Assembly (NCBI GenBank): GCA_021208565.1
Contig: JAJOJN010000086.1
Location: 1 to 38,121, forward strand
DNA from: Nitrincola sp.
Lineage (GTDB): Bacteria > Pseudomonadota > Gammaproteobacteria > Pseudomonadales > Balneatricaceae
Reading direction: 5' to 3'
DNA: 38,121 nt
Part shown: positions 17,440 through 26,641 of the stretch, in pieces
Numbering within the stretch: the first letter of the stretch is position 1
Layout: each line of letters opens with the position of its first letter
The notes under the pieces: model-generated
What the model saw: the letters and a program-made list of their open reading frames with translations, nothing else
What the model was told of the DNA's origin: nothing
The model's database searches: none
Translations under genes and position numbers: made by a program

Positions 17440-19945
17440 ATGGCAGTCGTTGAGAAGCATACCCTGACAGAAACTGAATGTTATCATTGTGGTTCTGGCA
17501 TCCCTCCTGGAAGTCATTTTTTCACCACCATTAATGGCGAAGAAAAACGCATGTGCTGCCCCGGATGCCAAGCCGTTGCAGAGACAATCGTGGCGGGAGG
17601 ACTGGATAGCTTTTACCGCCATCGGGGAAGTGACCTTAATCCGACCAGTGACTTACTTGAACTAGAGGCGATCACTAAGGAACTTGCGCTCTACGACCAT
17701 CCTGAGATACAAAAAGATTTCGTTAGAGATCTGGGTTCTGATCAACCTTCAGCGACCTTAGTTATTGAGGGTATAAGCTGTGCTGCTTGTGTATGGTTGC
17801 TTGAAAATCATATTACTAAACAACCCGGCGTCGTTAAGTTCTCAGTCAATCTGACCAATCATCGCGCACAGCTCACTTGGCAGTCAAATGAAGTCAAACT
17901 GAGCACCTTACTCGGTGAAATCATTCGAATTGGCTATAAAGCCCATCCTTATCACCCTGATAAAGAAGAACAGCTTCTCGCCCAAGAGAGCAAACGATCG
18001 ATTATTCGCCTAGGTGTGGCCGGTATTGGCTCCATGCAAGCGATGATGTTTGCAGCTGCCATTTATGCTGCTGACATAGCGGGTACGGGCATGGATGATA
18101 AGTATGTCATTTTGATGCGCTGGGCAAGCATGGTGGTTTCTACTCCCGTCATTCTATACGCTGCCCTACCCTTCTTGAGAAACGCTATACGAGATATTAA
18201 AGCTCGACATTTGACGATGGACATCCCTGTTTCTATTGCTATCTGGGGTGGCTACATCGCGAGTATATGGGCAACCGTGTTTAACACGGGGGAAATTTGG
18301 TTCGAATCAGTCACAATGTTTGCTTTCCTTCTCCTGATAGGACGATTTATGGAGATGAAAGCGAGACAAAGAACCGGACGTGCTGGCAACGCTTTACTTA
18401 ATCTTATACCCGCCAGTGCACTGAAGTTGAATGATAAAGGTGAAGAGGAACTTGTTTCGGCCAACACCCTCGTTCCTGGCGACAGAATTTTAATTAAACC
18501 AGGGCAGACTATTCCTGCCGACGGGATTATCGTCAAGGGCTTTAGTTCCATCGACGAATCGGCACTCACAGGTGAGTACATGCCACTGTCGAAGAAAGTG
18601 AATGACAGTGTCGTAGGTGGTACGATTAATATCGAGAATCCCATAGAACTTGAAGTTGTCGCGGTTGGCGAAAAAAGCCGGGTGTCTTCAATTGTTCGTC
18701 TGCTTGAAAGAGCGCAAAGTGAAAAGCCTTATGTCGCCAGAGTGGCTGACCTAGTGGCACGTTTACTTTGTTGGCGCTTCATTGATCGTAGCGATTTGCG
18801 TTTATACCGCATGGTATTTCATCGACCCTTCAAAAGCCTTCTGGGTAACCCTGGCCGTCTTAGTGATCACTTGTCCTTGTGCCCTATCACTGGCCACCCC
18901 AACTGCACTTACAGCCGCAACGGGAACCTTGAGACAAATGGGGCTTTTGATTACGAGAGGGCATGTTCTAGAGTCCTTTAGTAAAGCAACACACATCATC
19001 TTTGATAAGACAGGGACCCTAACTGAAGGAAGACTCGCCATACAAGAAACACACCCTCTAAATGGCACTTCTTCAGCAGATGCACTGATGTGGGGTGCAG
19101 CGCTTGAAGCCTTATCAGAGCACCCAATCGGCCGTGCTTTTACCCCGTGGTACTGCTTCAGTGCTGACGCTATTGAAAACTGTGTCGGGCAAGGTATTCA
19201 GGGAAAAATTAAGGGAGTGGCTTATCGTATTGGCACACCAAAATATGTGATGGCGCTCAGTGGTCAAGAGATCCCAGCGATGCCGGACGAACTGCGACAA
19301 TGGATTCTACTGGGTAATGAACAGGGCGCACTAGCTTGGTTTGCACTGGACGATCAAATTCGTCGTGAAACACGACAGGCTATTCAAAAAATTAAATCCT
19401 TAGGTTTGAGTGTTGAAATCTTAACTGGCGATACGTCTCCGGCCGTGCAACGCATCGCCGAGAAGTTGGATATTCAGATTATCAACAGCGGTATGAGTCC
19501 AGAACAGAAGCTTGAGCGAATCAATCAACTTCAATCTGAAGGGAAACAAACCATCATGGTCGGTGATGGCATTAATGACATCCCAGTATTGGTCGGTGCC
19601 CAAACTTCTGTTTCTATGGGTGCAGCAACAGACCTAGCCAAGACAAATGCGGATGCTGTCTTGACCAATAATAATCTACTGACACTGGCTGACAGTATTG
19701 TAATGGCACGTAAAACGCGTCGTATCATTAAAGAGAATCTTGCCTTATCGATTGGTTACAACATTATCGCCTTGCCCGCCGCGTCAATGGGACTTATCGC
19801 ACCCTATATAGCGGCGATTGGCATGACGGCAAGCTCTCTGGTGGTTACGGGAAATGCCATGCGACTGTCTCGACTACCGAAGACAGCAAAGCCCGTTTCT
19901 GAAACGAGCATCAAAAAACCAGCTAATGTAAATGCAGGAACCTGA
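17440..19945 (+). CDS. ccoI: Copper-translocating P1B-type ATPase CcoI (one frameshift)
   Basis: Inner-membrane Cu(I) exporter that feeds copper to the cbb3 oxidase. In order it has an N-terminal Cys-rich finger (CYHCG then CCPGCQ), an HMA domain with GISCAACVWLLE, the actuator motif IDESALTGEY, the membrane metal site VITCPCALSLATP, the phosphorylation site FDKTGTLTEG, the SEHPIGRAF nucleotide motif and the hinge VGDGINDIPVL. The frame breaks at 18762-18764, where one T in TTT seems extra; with two T the text reads ARYFVGASLIVAICVYTAWYF and the protein totals 834 residues. The ATG at 17440 has GGAAG upstream. The stop overlaps the ccoS start. Confidence 0.94.
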
Positions 19946-20145
19946 TGGAAATTTTAATCATATTAATTCCGATTGCTTTAATTCTGACAGGATTTGCCTT
20001 TTGGGCTTTTTTTTGGAGCGTCAACAGCGGACAGTTTGATGACTTAGACTCGCCCGCTCATAGTATTCTTTATGATGATGATGAAGATATGATCCCTGAT
20101 GACGCCAAAGTTGATAAAAAGCATCTAAACAAAACCGATGATTGA
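19945..20145 (+). CDS. ccoS: cbb3 oxidase maturation protein CcoS
   Basis: A 66-residue protein with one membrane helix (MEILIILIPIALILTGFAFWAFFWSV) and the conserved SGQFDDLDSPAHSILYDDD segment. CcoS is required for insertion of haem and copper cofactors into CcoN in Rhodobacter. It shares one base with the ccoI stop and overlaps the SafE-like gene by 8 bp, so the three genes are translationally coupled. Confidence 0.93.
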   Translation: MEILIILIPIALILTGFAFWAFFWSVNSGQFDDLDSPAHSILYDDDEDMIPDDAKVDKKHLNKTDD

Positions 20146-20807
20146 TCCGTTATTGTTTATAACGGCCTTTACGATAGGACTACTTGGTAGTACTCATTGC
20201 ATCGGCATGTGCGGCGGAATTGCCGCCAGTATTGGTATGAGCACCCAGAGTGCTCATCGGCCTGCTTGGGCTATTTTACTCGCCTACAATTTGGGTCGAA
20301 TCAGCAGTTACATGGTGGCAGGAAGTTTGCTTGGCCTTGTAGGTGCAGTGATCGCTACCAGCACTTTGGGTATCCTATTGCAGCTAGTCGCCGGATTACT
20401 CTTGATTGCCATGGGTCTGTATATAGGCCAATGGTGGTTCGGTATCACGAGACTTGAAAAAGCGGGTGGGCACTTATGGCGCCATCTTCAACCCTACGCC
20501 AGCCGATTACTTCCCGTTAAGCACCTTCATCAAGCCCTCTCCCTAGGTTTGTTATGGGGCTGGCTTCCTTGCGGTTTGGTTTACAGTACTCTTATTTGGT
20601 CATCATCCAGTGGAAGTTGGCAAATAAGCGCCGTTACTGATGGCTTTTTTTGGGCTAGGTACACTTCCTGCCATGTTCATGACCGGACTGTTAGCCAAAC
20701 AAGTTCAAGCTGTGATGCAAAAACGAATAACACGCCAAATTGCCGGAATCATGATCATATTATTTGGCTTATACACCCTTCCACTTAATCTTCTTTTGAA
20801 TTATTAA
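20138..20807 (+). CDS. SafE/TauE-type membrane protein of the cco cluster (one frameshift)
   Basis: Predicted six-helix inner-membrane protein of 222 residues after correction. It begins TIGLLGSTHCIGMCGGIAASI, with the HCxGMCGG motif of the SafE/UreH-like branch, and has WGWLPCGLVYSTLIW in the middle. Members of this branch near cco genes have been tied to copper handling for cbb3 oxidase; sulfite export is the older generic annotation. Near 20630-20633 one base seems inserted: without it the text reads QISALLMAFFGLGTLPAMFMTG, and the natural stop falls at 20807. As written, the frame ends at 20788 with an unrelated tail. Confidence 0.82.
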
Positions 20808-20850
20808 GTGACAGGCAAACATTATTCTTAACGACTTTGAGGTATCTCCG

Positions 20851-22241
20851 TTGAAAACTGACAGCCGTATTGTCTGGGACATGGATCTAATTAATCGCTA
20901 TGACTTATCAGGTCCAAGATACACTTCTTATCCCACTGCTGTTCAATTCGATCCTAACCTATCGTCGACCAGTCTCGTCAGCCAAGGACAGTCAACGGCT
21001 GATCGTAGCGCTCCCTTGTCACTCTATGTTCACATCCCTTTTTGCGCGCACGTTTGCTATTACTGCGCCTGTAATAAGGTAATCACACGCAATAGAGACA
21101 GAGCGCAGCCTTACCTAGATACTGTTTACCGTGAAATGGAACAACTCTCACAATGGTACAGTGATGATCGACTCGTCGATCAACTTCACTGGGGCGGCGG
21201 TACGCCTACTTTTATTAGTGATGAACAGATGTTCGAGCTAATGAGTGCACTGCGTAAAAACTTTAACCTTCGCAATGATGATCAAGGTGATTATTCAATT
21301 GAGATAGATCCAAGGGAAGCCAGCCCTAATACCCTAGAAGTTCTTAGAAAAGCAGGTTTTAACCGTATCAGTTTAGGTGTCCAAGATCTCGATCAGAAGG
21401 TTCAAGAAGCCGTGAACCGAGTTCAGCCGCTTGAACAAACACAGGCGTCTTAACCAAAGCCCGTCAGTTGGGGTTCAACTCGATCAATATGGACCTGATT
21501 TATGGGCTTCCACACCAAACTCTCGAGAGCTTTGATCAAACGTTGGATGTCGTCATCGGCATGAGCCCTGATCGTCTGTCGGTATTTAACTATGCTCATT
21601 TGCCTGATCGATTCAGATCACAGAAACATATCAACCCCGAAGAGCTTCCTTCTGCTGAAGTTAAGCTGGCCATCTTACAAAATACGATTAATAAACTTTT
21701 AGATGCAGGCTACGTCTATATCGGTATGGATCACTTTGCCAAACCGGATGATACGCTTGCCCTAGCACAAGCTGCAGGTCAACTGCATCGTAACTTCCAA
21801 GGTTACACTACCCACGCAGAATGTGACTTGGTCGCCATGGGCGTTTCAGCGATCAGTCAAATTGGTCGGGTTTATTATCAAAATGAACATGATCTTGCCG
21901 CATATACACAAGCAGTTCATCAACAGAAACATGCCATTCGTCGTGGCGTGAGTTTAAGTGATGACGATATCATCCGTGGCGCAGTGATTAATCAACTGAT
22001 TTGTCACTTTGAGCTGCAACCATCAAAAATTGAAGAACGATTCAATTTAAGCTTTGCGAATTACTTCAGCAATGAACAAGCTGAATTGATTCAATTCGAA
22101 GCCGATGGGCTCATTGAACGACATGCTGACTTAATCCGAGTAACGCCAGCGGGTCGATTATTGATCAGACGCATTTGCATGGCTTTCGACGCCTACATTC
22201 CTAAGCAACAACCTACACGAGGCTACTCGCGTATCATTTAA
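20851..22241 (+). CDS. hemN: Oxygen-independent coproporphyrinogen III dehydrogenase (one frameshift)
   Basis: Radical SAM enzyme that decarboxylates coproporphyrinogen III to protoporphyrinogen IX without O2, supplying haem when the cbb3 oxidase is needed. The N-terminus (YDLSGPRYTSYPTAVQFD) and the cluster motif HIPFCAHVCYYCACNK (CX3CX2C plus the extra Cys) are diagnostic. The frame breaks near 21447, where one G seems lost; restoring it gives [31 protein letters not shown] and 463 residues. The C-terminal HemN domain follows. The start is a TTG at 20851 with GAGG upstream; a later ATG at 20881 would trim the usual N-terminus. No Fnr box is visible directly before it. Confidence 0.95.
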
Positions 22242-22259
22242 ATCACACTGATTCTAAAA

Positions 22260-22300
22260 GGTAGGTGAACTTAAGAACGTTCATCAGTTCTTCACCTACC
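22260..22300. repeat. Inverted repeat between hemN and fnr/anr
   Basis: GGTAGGTGAA (22260-22269) and TTCACCTACC (22291-22300) form a perfect 10-bp stem with a 21-nt loop. There is no T-run after it. The right arm overlaps a possible -35 (TTCACC, 22291-22296), which is followed after 17 bp by CATAAT (22314-22319). It could be a hemN 3' structure, an operator of the regulator gene, or both. Confidence 0.5.
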
Positions 22301-22358
22301 CTAAGAAATGTTACATAATGGGGCACACCCTAACAGTTTTTTTGGGAAGGATCGGGAA

Positions 22359-23129
22359 ATGGATGAAAAGAAGTTTACGGGCAAGGTTCATAGTCTTAAA
22401 CAAGTGCATTGCAGTACCTGCAGTTTAAGTTCCCTTTGTCTTCCAGTATCGCTCAATATGACTGAAATGGAGAGACTGGATACGATCATCGATAAAAGCC
22501 GTCCTCTCAAAAAGGGTGATCATCTTTTCCGACAAGGTGATAAATTCAGTAGTGTTTACGCCATACGTGCAGGGTCTGTTAAGAGCTACTGCATCACAGA
22601 TGATGGCGAAGAGCAGATCACCGGTTTTTTCTTCCCAGGTGAACTAGTGGGTCTGAGTGCTTTTGATACCGCTGTTTATCCTGTTTCAACCAAGGTTTTA
22701 GAAACCACAACAGTTTGTGAAATTCCTTTCGAACGCTTAGATGACCTCTCCAGTCACATGCCTGAGTTACGTCGGCAAATTCTTAGAACCATGAGCAAAG
22801 AGATCTGTAACGATCAACAGATGATGATGCTATTGGCCAAAAAGAATGCTGAACAACGTGTTGCTAGCTTTTTGTTGAAGCTGTCTCAGCGTTTTTATGA
22901 GCGTGGCTACTCAGCAAATCTGTTCAGACTGTCTATGTCACGTAATGAAATTGGCAACTATCTTGGACTCGCGGTTGAGACCATTAGCCGTATTTTTACT
23001 CGCTTCCAATCTTTAGGCTTAATTCATGTGGATGGCAAAGAAGTAGAAATATTGAATGCTGAAAAACTACTCGAGCATTCCGGTGAAGCTCAAGAAGTTG
23101 AGTCGAGCTGCAGTAAACAAGGACGCTAA
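22359..23129 (+). CDS. anr: Oxygen-sensing Crp/Fnr-family regulator (Fnr/Anr)
   Basis: A 256-residue transcription factor that binds a [4Fe-4S] cluster when O2 is low, dimerises and binds TTGAT-N4-ATCAA. Cluster ligands are C18, C21 and C27 in [13 protein letters not shown] plus C120 in [15 protein letters not shown], the same pattern as E. coli FNR. A cNMP-like domain ([23 protein letters not shown]) is followed by the helix-turn-helix [20 protein letters not shown], whose E..SR residues read the TTGAT half-site. The ATG at 22359 was chosen because the cysteine spacing from the N-terminus then matches FNR; the frame is open back to 22308. Genome position after hemN and before apt is as in Pseudomonas anr. 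Likely target: the box at 11766-11779. Confidence 0.95.
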   Translation: MDEKKFTGKVHSLKQVHCSTCSLSSLCLPVSLNMTEMERLDTIIDKSRPLKKGDHLFRQGDKFSSVYAIRAGSVKSYCITDDGEEQITGFFFPGELVGLSAFDTAVYPVSTKVLETTTVCEIPFERLDDLSSHMPELRRQILRTMSKEICNDQQMMMLLAKKNAEQRVASFLLKLSQRFYERGYSANLFRLSMSRNEIGNYLGLAVETISRIFTRFQSLGLIHVDGKEVEILNAEKLLEHSGEAQEVESSCSKQGR

Positions 23130-23166
23130 GTACTCCCCTTTTTAAGTTTTGTTTTTGGAGACACTC

Positions 23167-23709
23167 ATGTCCTATGATGAGTTTTATATAAAATCAGCCA
23201 TACGCTCTATCCCCGACTGGCCAGAGAAAGGCGTTATTTTTAGAGATGTCACTACACTCTTTAAAGACCCTAAGGCGATGCGTATGGTGTGTGATGCATT
23301 TATTCAGCGTTACATGAATGAACCCATCACCCATATTGCTTGTATTGATGCGCGTGGTTTTATTTTTGGTTCTATCGTCGCTTATCAGTTAAACCTACCT
23401 ATGGTGTTGATTCGCAAGAAAGGCAAACTGCCCAGTGAAACCATTAGTGAAGAGTACACCTTAGAGTACGGTACTTCAGCGGTTGAGATCCAAACGGATG
23501 CTCTAGCTGCAGGTGATAGGGTCGTTGTGTTTGATGATTTAATCGCTACTGGCGGTACGGTGTTAGCCACTATCGCACTGATTCGCAAACTAGGCGCTAA
23601 TATTCACGAAGTGGCAGCACTGATCGACCTTCCCGACTTGATGGGCTCTCAAAAAATTCAAGACAGTAATGTACCTGTCTATAGTTTGTTAGCGTACGAA
23701 GGCCTATAA
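23167..23709 (+). CDS. apt: Adenine phosphoribosyltransferase
   Basis: Purine salvage enzyme converting adenine and PRPP to AMP. The 180-residue protein has the Apt opening IKSAIRSIPDWPEKGVIFRD, the substrate loop IDARGFIFGS and the PRPP-binding motif VVVFDDLIATGGT. The ATG at 23167 follows GGAG at a good distance; an in-frame start at 23149 would sit upstream of that site. The next gene, rdgC, starts 4 bp after the stop, so apt-rdgC-queE look like one transcript. Confidence 0.95.
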   Translation: MSYDEFYIKSAIRSIPDWPEKGVIFRDVTTLFKDPKAMRMVCDAFIQRYMNEPITHIACIDARGFIFGSIVAYQLNLPMVLIRKKGKLPSETISEEYTLEYGTSAVEIQTDALAAGDRVVVFDDLIATGGTVLATIALIRKLGANIHEVAALIDLPDLMGSQKIQDSNVPVYSLLAYEGL

Positions 23710-23713
23710 GCAG

Positions 23714-24625
23714 ATGAATAGTTTTAAAAATCTGCTTTGTTATCGTTTTCAAGCTGATCCAGATTTTTCACCTGAAAAACTAGAAGACAGTTTACAAGCA
23801 CATCCTTTCACTCCCTGCGGACGCCAAGAGATACAACGAAGTGGCTGGGTATCACCCTGTCACTTCTCTGACAATTTGGTTTTCAGCAGCAGTGGTTACC
23901 ACTTAATCTCTCTTTTGAAAGAAGAGCGAATTCTCCCTAGCAGCGTGATTCGTGATGAAGTACAACTGCGAGTGAATAAAATTGAAGCAGATGAAGCCAG
24001 AAAAGTTTATAAAAAGGAGAAGGATCAACTCAAAGATGAGGTGATTCAGGAACTTTTGCCTCGTGCTTTTTCTAAACGACAATCGACTCGCGCTCTGATC
24101 ATTCCAAATGAAGGCTGGATTATTATTGATGCCAGTAGCTTTAACCGAGCAGAACTCTTGTTGAATGAACTACGGGAAGCACTGGGTTCACTGAAGGTTC
24201 GTCCGTTAAATGTCAATCAAGCACCGGCCAGTGCGATGACGACTTGGCTCCAAGATGAACATCAAATTCCAACTGGATTTGAAATTGGCGATGAGTGTGA
24301 GCTAAGAGATACCGCCGCAGAAGGTGGTGTTATTCGCATTAAAGGTCAACCCTTACACAGCGATGAAATAGTTGCTCATTTAGAAACCATGCAAGTAACC
24401 CGCTTATCTGTAACCTGGGAGTCACAACTGGCTTTTTTAATCCACTCAGATCTGAGTCTACATCGTCTAAAGCTGACGTCAGATTATGCTGATACACTTG
24501 AGCAAGATCGTCCTGAAGATGAATATGCCGATTTTGATGCCAGCGTAGCACGCACAGGCTTAGAGATAACTCGTTTACTTCCTGCTTTGACCCACTGCTT
24601 TGGTGGTGAGCCCATCTCGGAATAA
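23714..24625 (+). CDS. rdgC: Recombination-associated protein RdgC
   Basis: Cytoplasmic, nucleoid-associated DNA-binding protein, 303 residues, that forms a ring-shaped dimer on DNA and restrains RecA. The N-terminus (FKNLLCYRFQ), the CGRQEIQRSGWVSP block, VIRDEVQLRVNKIE and the LPRAFSKRQSTRALI segment are characteristic. The centre and C-terminus (LRDTAAEGGVIRIKGQPL, HLETMQVTRLSVTWE) also follow the family. The frame is intact. It sits tightly between apt and queE. Confidence 0.94.
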   Translation: MNSFKNLLCYRFQADPDFSPEKLEDSLQAHPFTPCGRQEIQRSGWVSPCHFSDNLVFSSSGYHLISLLKEERILPSSVIRDEVQLRVNKIEADEARKVYKKEKDQLKDEVIQELLPRAFSKRQSTRALIIPNEGWIIIDASSFNRAELLLNELREALGSLKVRPLNVNQAPASAMTTWLQDEHQIPTGFEIGDECELRDTAAEGGVIRIKGQPLHSDEIVAHLETMQVTRLSVTWESQLAFLIHSDLSLHRLKLTSDYADTLEQDRPEDEYADFDASVARTGLEITRLLPALTHCFGGEPISE

Positions 24626-24628
24626 CCC

Positions 24629-25261
24629 ATGTATAGCGTGAAAGAAGTTTTTTATACGCTTCAAGGAGAGGGTGCTCATGCTGGGCGCCCAGCTATTTTT
24701 TGTCGCTTTACGGGGTGCAATCTCTGGTCTGGTAGAGAAGAAGATAGAGCCAAAGCGGTCTGTCAGTTTTGTGATACGGACTTTATCGGAACGGATGGTC
24801 AAAACGGTGGTAAATTTGCAACCGCCAAGGACTTGGTTGACCATCTAACAGCCTTTTGGCCTAGGGACACCACTATTCCACCCTATGTTGTCTGTACGGG
24901 TGGAGAACCTGCTCTACAACTCGATCAAACGCTTGTAGATGCTTTGCATGCCGCTGGCTTTATCATTGCCATTGAAACCAATGGCACGAAACCCTTACCA
25001 CAGGGAATTGATTGGATCTGTGTCAGTCCAAAAGCGGATGCTGAAGTCATTATCACTCAAGGTAATGAGCTAAAGTTGGTATACCCTCAAGCGCTTGCCT
25101 TGCCGGAACGCTTTACTCACATGGCGTTCGAGCATTTCTATTTACAGCCGTTAGATGGCGAGCACGCCGCGCTGGCATTAAAGGATTGCTTGGACTATTG
25201 CTTACGATATCCGCAGTGGAAACTGAGTTTACAGACCCATAAAATCATCGGTATTGACTAA
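24629..25261 (+). CDS. queE: 7-carboxy-7-deazaguanine synthase QueE
   Basis: Radical SAM enzyme of queuosine and deazapurine synthesis; it converts 6-carboxytetrahydropterin to 7-carboxy-7-deazaguanine. The 210-residue protein starts YSVKEVFYTLQGEGAHAGRPA. The cluster motif is the long form C30-X14-C45-X2-C48 (GCNLWSGREEDRAKAVCQFC), as in Burkholderia QueE, rather than CX3CX2C. VVCTGGEPALQL is the GGEP motif for SAM, and WICVSPKADAE follows. It starts 4 bp after rdgC. The queC, queD and queF partners are not in the window. Its stop overlaps the stop of the convergent transporter. Confidence 0.95.
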   Translation: MYSVKEVFYTLQGEGAHAGRPAIFCRFTGCNLWSGREEDRAKAVCQFCDTDFIGTDGQNGGKFATAKDLVDHLTAFWPRDTTIPPYVVCTGGEPALQLDQTLVDALHAAGFIIAIETNGTKPLPQGIDWICVSPKADAEVIITQGNELKLVYPQALALPERFTHMAFEHFYLQPLDGEHAALALKDCLDYCLRYPQWKLSLQTHKIIGID

Positions 25262-26151
25262 CCAAGGCTCCTACCCTCACGCACACCTCGAGAGAAGATT
25301 TCTCGATTTCTCCAGGCAATCAATATCAATGCGGGTATTTGCATCAGCACCCCGTAGACAAGAGCACTAGCGGACATTTCCGGACTTTGCAGTAAGGTAC
25401 TGGTGACGAGCAATGCCGTGCCAGCATTTTGCAAACCCACCTCAACCAGCAGGGTAATCTGCTTTGGCTCTGAAAAGCCAGCCCACTTGGCGGTCAAAAA
25501 CCCCATCAGCATCGCGGCTAACACCAGCGTCATCACGGGAAGCGCTAATTGAGGTAATACCAGAATCAATCGTGACCAACTGGTAACAACCAATAGCACC
25601 ACGGTCATCACCATTAAAATAAGTGCTAAAGATCGACAAACACCCCTAAGACGCTGATTCAGAGTTGGATACAGATAGGCAAACAACATACCTAAGCCAA
25701 CTGGCAGCAGTGTAATCAAGAGCATTTGCATAATCGTTTTTGCGACAGGAAAATCGATCTCAGCCGCCCCCATGGATAGCGCATTAAAAATAATCAAAGC
25801 TAGAAGGGGTAAACTGAATGGCACAATCAAGCTGTTGATCGCGGTTAAAGATACCGATAAGGCTGTGTCCCCTTTGGCCAACAGCGTAATGGCATTTGAT
25901 GTTGCTCCTCCTGGTGCCAAGGTCAAAATCATCAACCCAGCCGCTAACAAAAGCGGTAGATTGAAAAGATGGATGACGCCCCACCCCAGCAAAGGTAAAC
26001 AGATAAGTTGAGCGAGCATCCCTAAAAGGATAGCTTTAGGCTGAGCAAGGACACGTTGAAAATCGATCACCTTGAGCGACATGCCGACACTTAACATGAT
26101 TACAAAAAGTGCCAAAGGAAGAAAAACCTGGCTAACGAGTGTTGCTTGCAT
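25258..26151 (-). CDS. Bile acid:sodium symporter (BASS) family transporter
   Basis: Inner-membrane protein of 297 residues with about nine or ten hydrophobic helices. The LTLAPGGATSNAITLLAKGDTALSVSLTAI stretch is the family's crossover and sodium-site signature, and VEVGLQNAGTALLV is the second. Bacterial members move organic anions or keto acids with Na+; the substrate here cannot be inferred. The gene is alone and convergent with queE. No frame break is seen. Confidence 0.87.
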   Translation of the reverse strand: MQATLVSQVFLPLALFVIMLSVGMSLKVIDFQRVLAQPKAILLGMLAQLICLPLLGWGVIHLFNLPLLLAAGLMILTLAPGGATSNAITLLAKGDTALSVSLTAINSLIVPFSLPLLALIIFNALSMGAAEIDFPVAKTIMQMLLITLLPVGLGMLFAYLYPTLNQRLRGVCRSLALILMVMTVVLLVVTSWSRLILVLPQLALPVMTLVLAAMLMGFLTAKWAGFSEPKQITLLVEVGLQNAGTALLVTSTLLQSPEMSASALVYGVLMQIPALILIAWRNREIFSRGVREGRSLG

Positions 26152-26641
26152 GTTGACGAATCCTATGAACCTTTACCAATCACTTAAGTCTAACAAATGT
26201 TGTTTAAAATTGCTGCAACGCAAAATAATGGGTCGTTTTTTTCGCTGTGGATACTCGATAAAGATAGCGAAAGCCCCATGTACTCTAGTCTTGGGAAGCC
26301 TACCCACAGCTTCTGTGGATAACCTTGTGCAAAAAACAAATATAAGTCTAAGGTCACCCTGTTTTTACACGCCCCTGCTTAGATTGGTTAAATTTTAACC
26401 ACCTATTTAACCCATTAAAAATCATTAAGTTACATTAAAATATCAACATTTGAAATCCTTTTCCGGTTTCACTTTTGTATTTTTCTGGATTGTTGAAATC
26501 TTTTCCCTGTCAACCCCTAAAATGAAGGTTATGCACACTTTATTTCATTTTTATGGCGTTTTAGTTTCCTAATCTTCAAGATGACTTCAGCTAACTGTGC
26601 GGGTTAAGATAGCTCTATCAGCATCAAAATGGATAACGGCA
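26152..26641. other. 490-bp AT-rich gene-free region with DnaA-box-like sites
   Basis: No convincing gene lies here. I see TGTGGATAA (26314-26322), an exact DnaA box on the reverse strand; TTATGCACA (26529-26537), which fits TTATNCACA; and TGTGGATAC (26246-26254), one mismatch away. CCACAG and CTGTGG flank CTT to make a small dyad over the first site. GGTTAAA (26386-26392) and TTTAACC (26394-26400) form a 15-bp palindrome. 26401-26560 is strongly AT-rich. The CDF gene's promoter must be here, but no convincing -35/-10 pair stands out. Confidence 0.5.

Noticed and set aside
26072-26398. 108-residue forward ORF over the 5' end of the BASS transporter gene
   Set aside because: Its first part is antisense to the transporter and the rest has no ribosome site or recognisable pattern.
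26152-26641. Chromosomal replication origin
   Set aside because: Only two or three DnaA-like boxes, no dnaA, dnaN, rpmH or gidA nearby, and no clear array of 13-mers; recorded only as a DnaA-site candidate.
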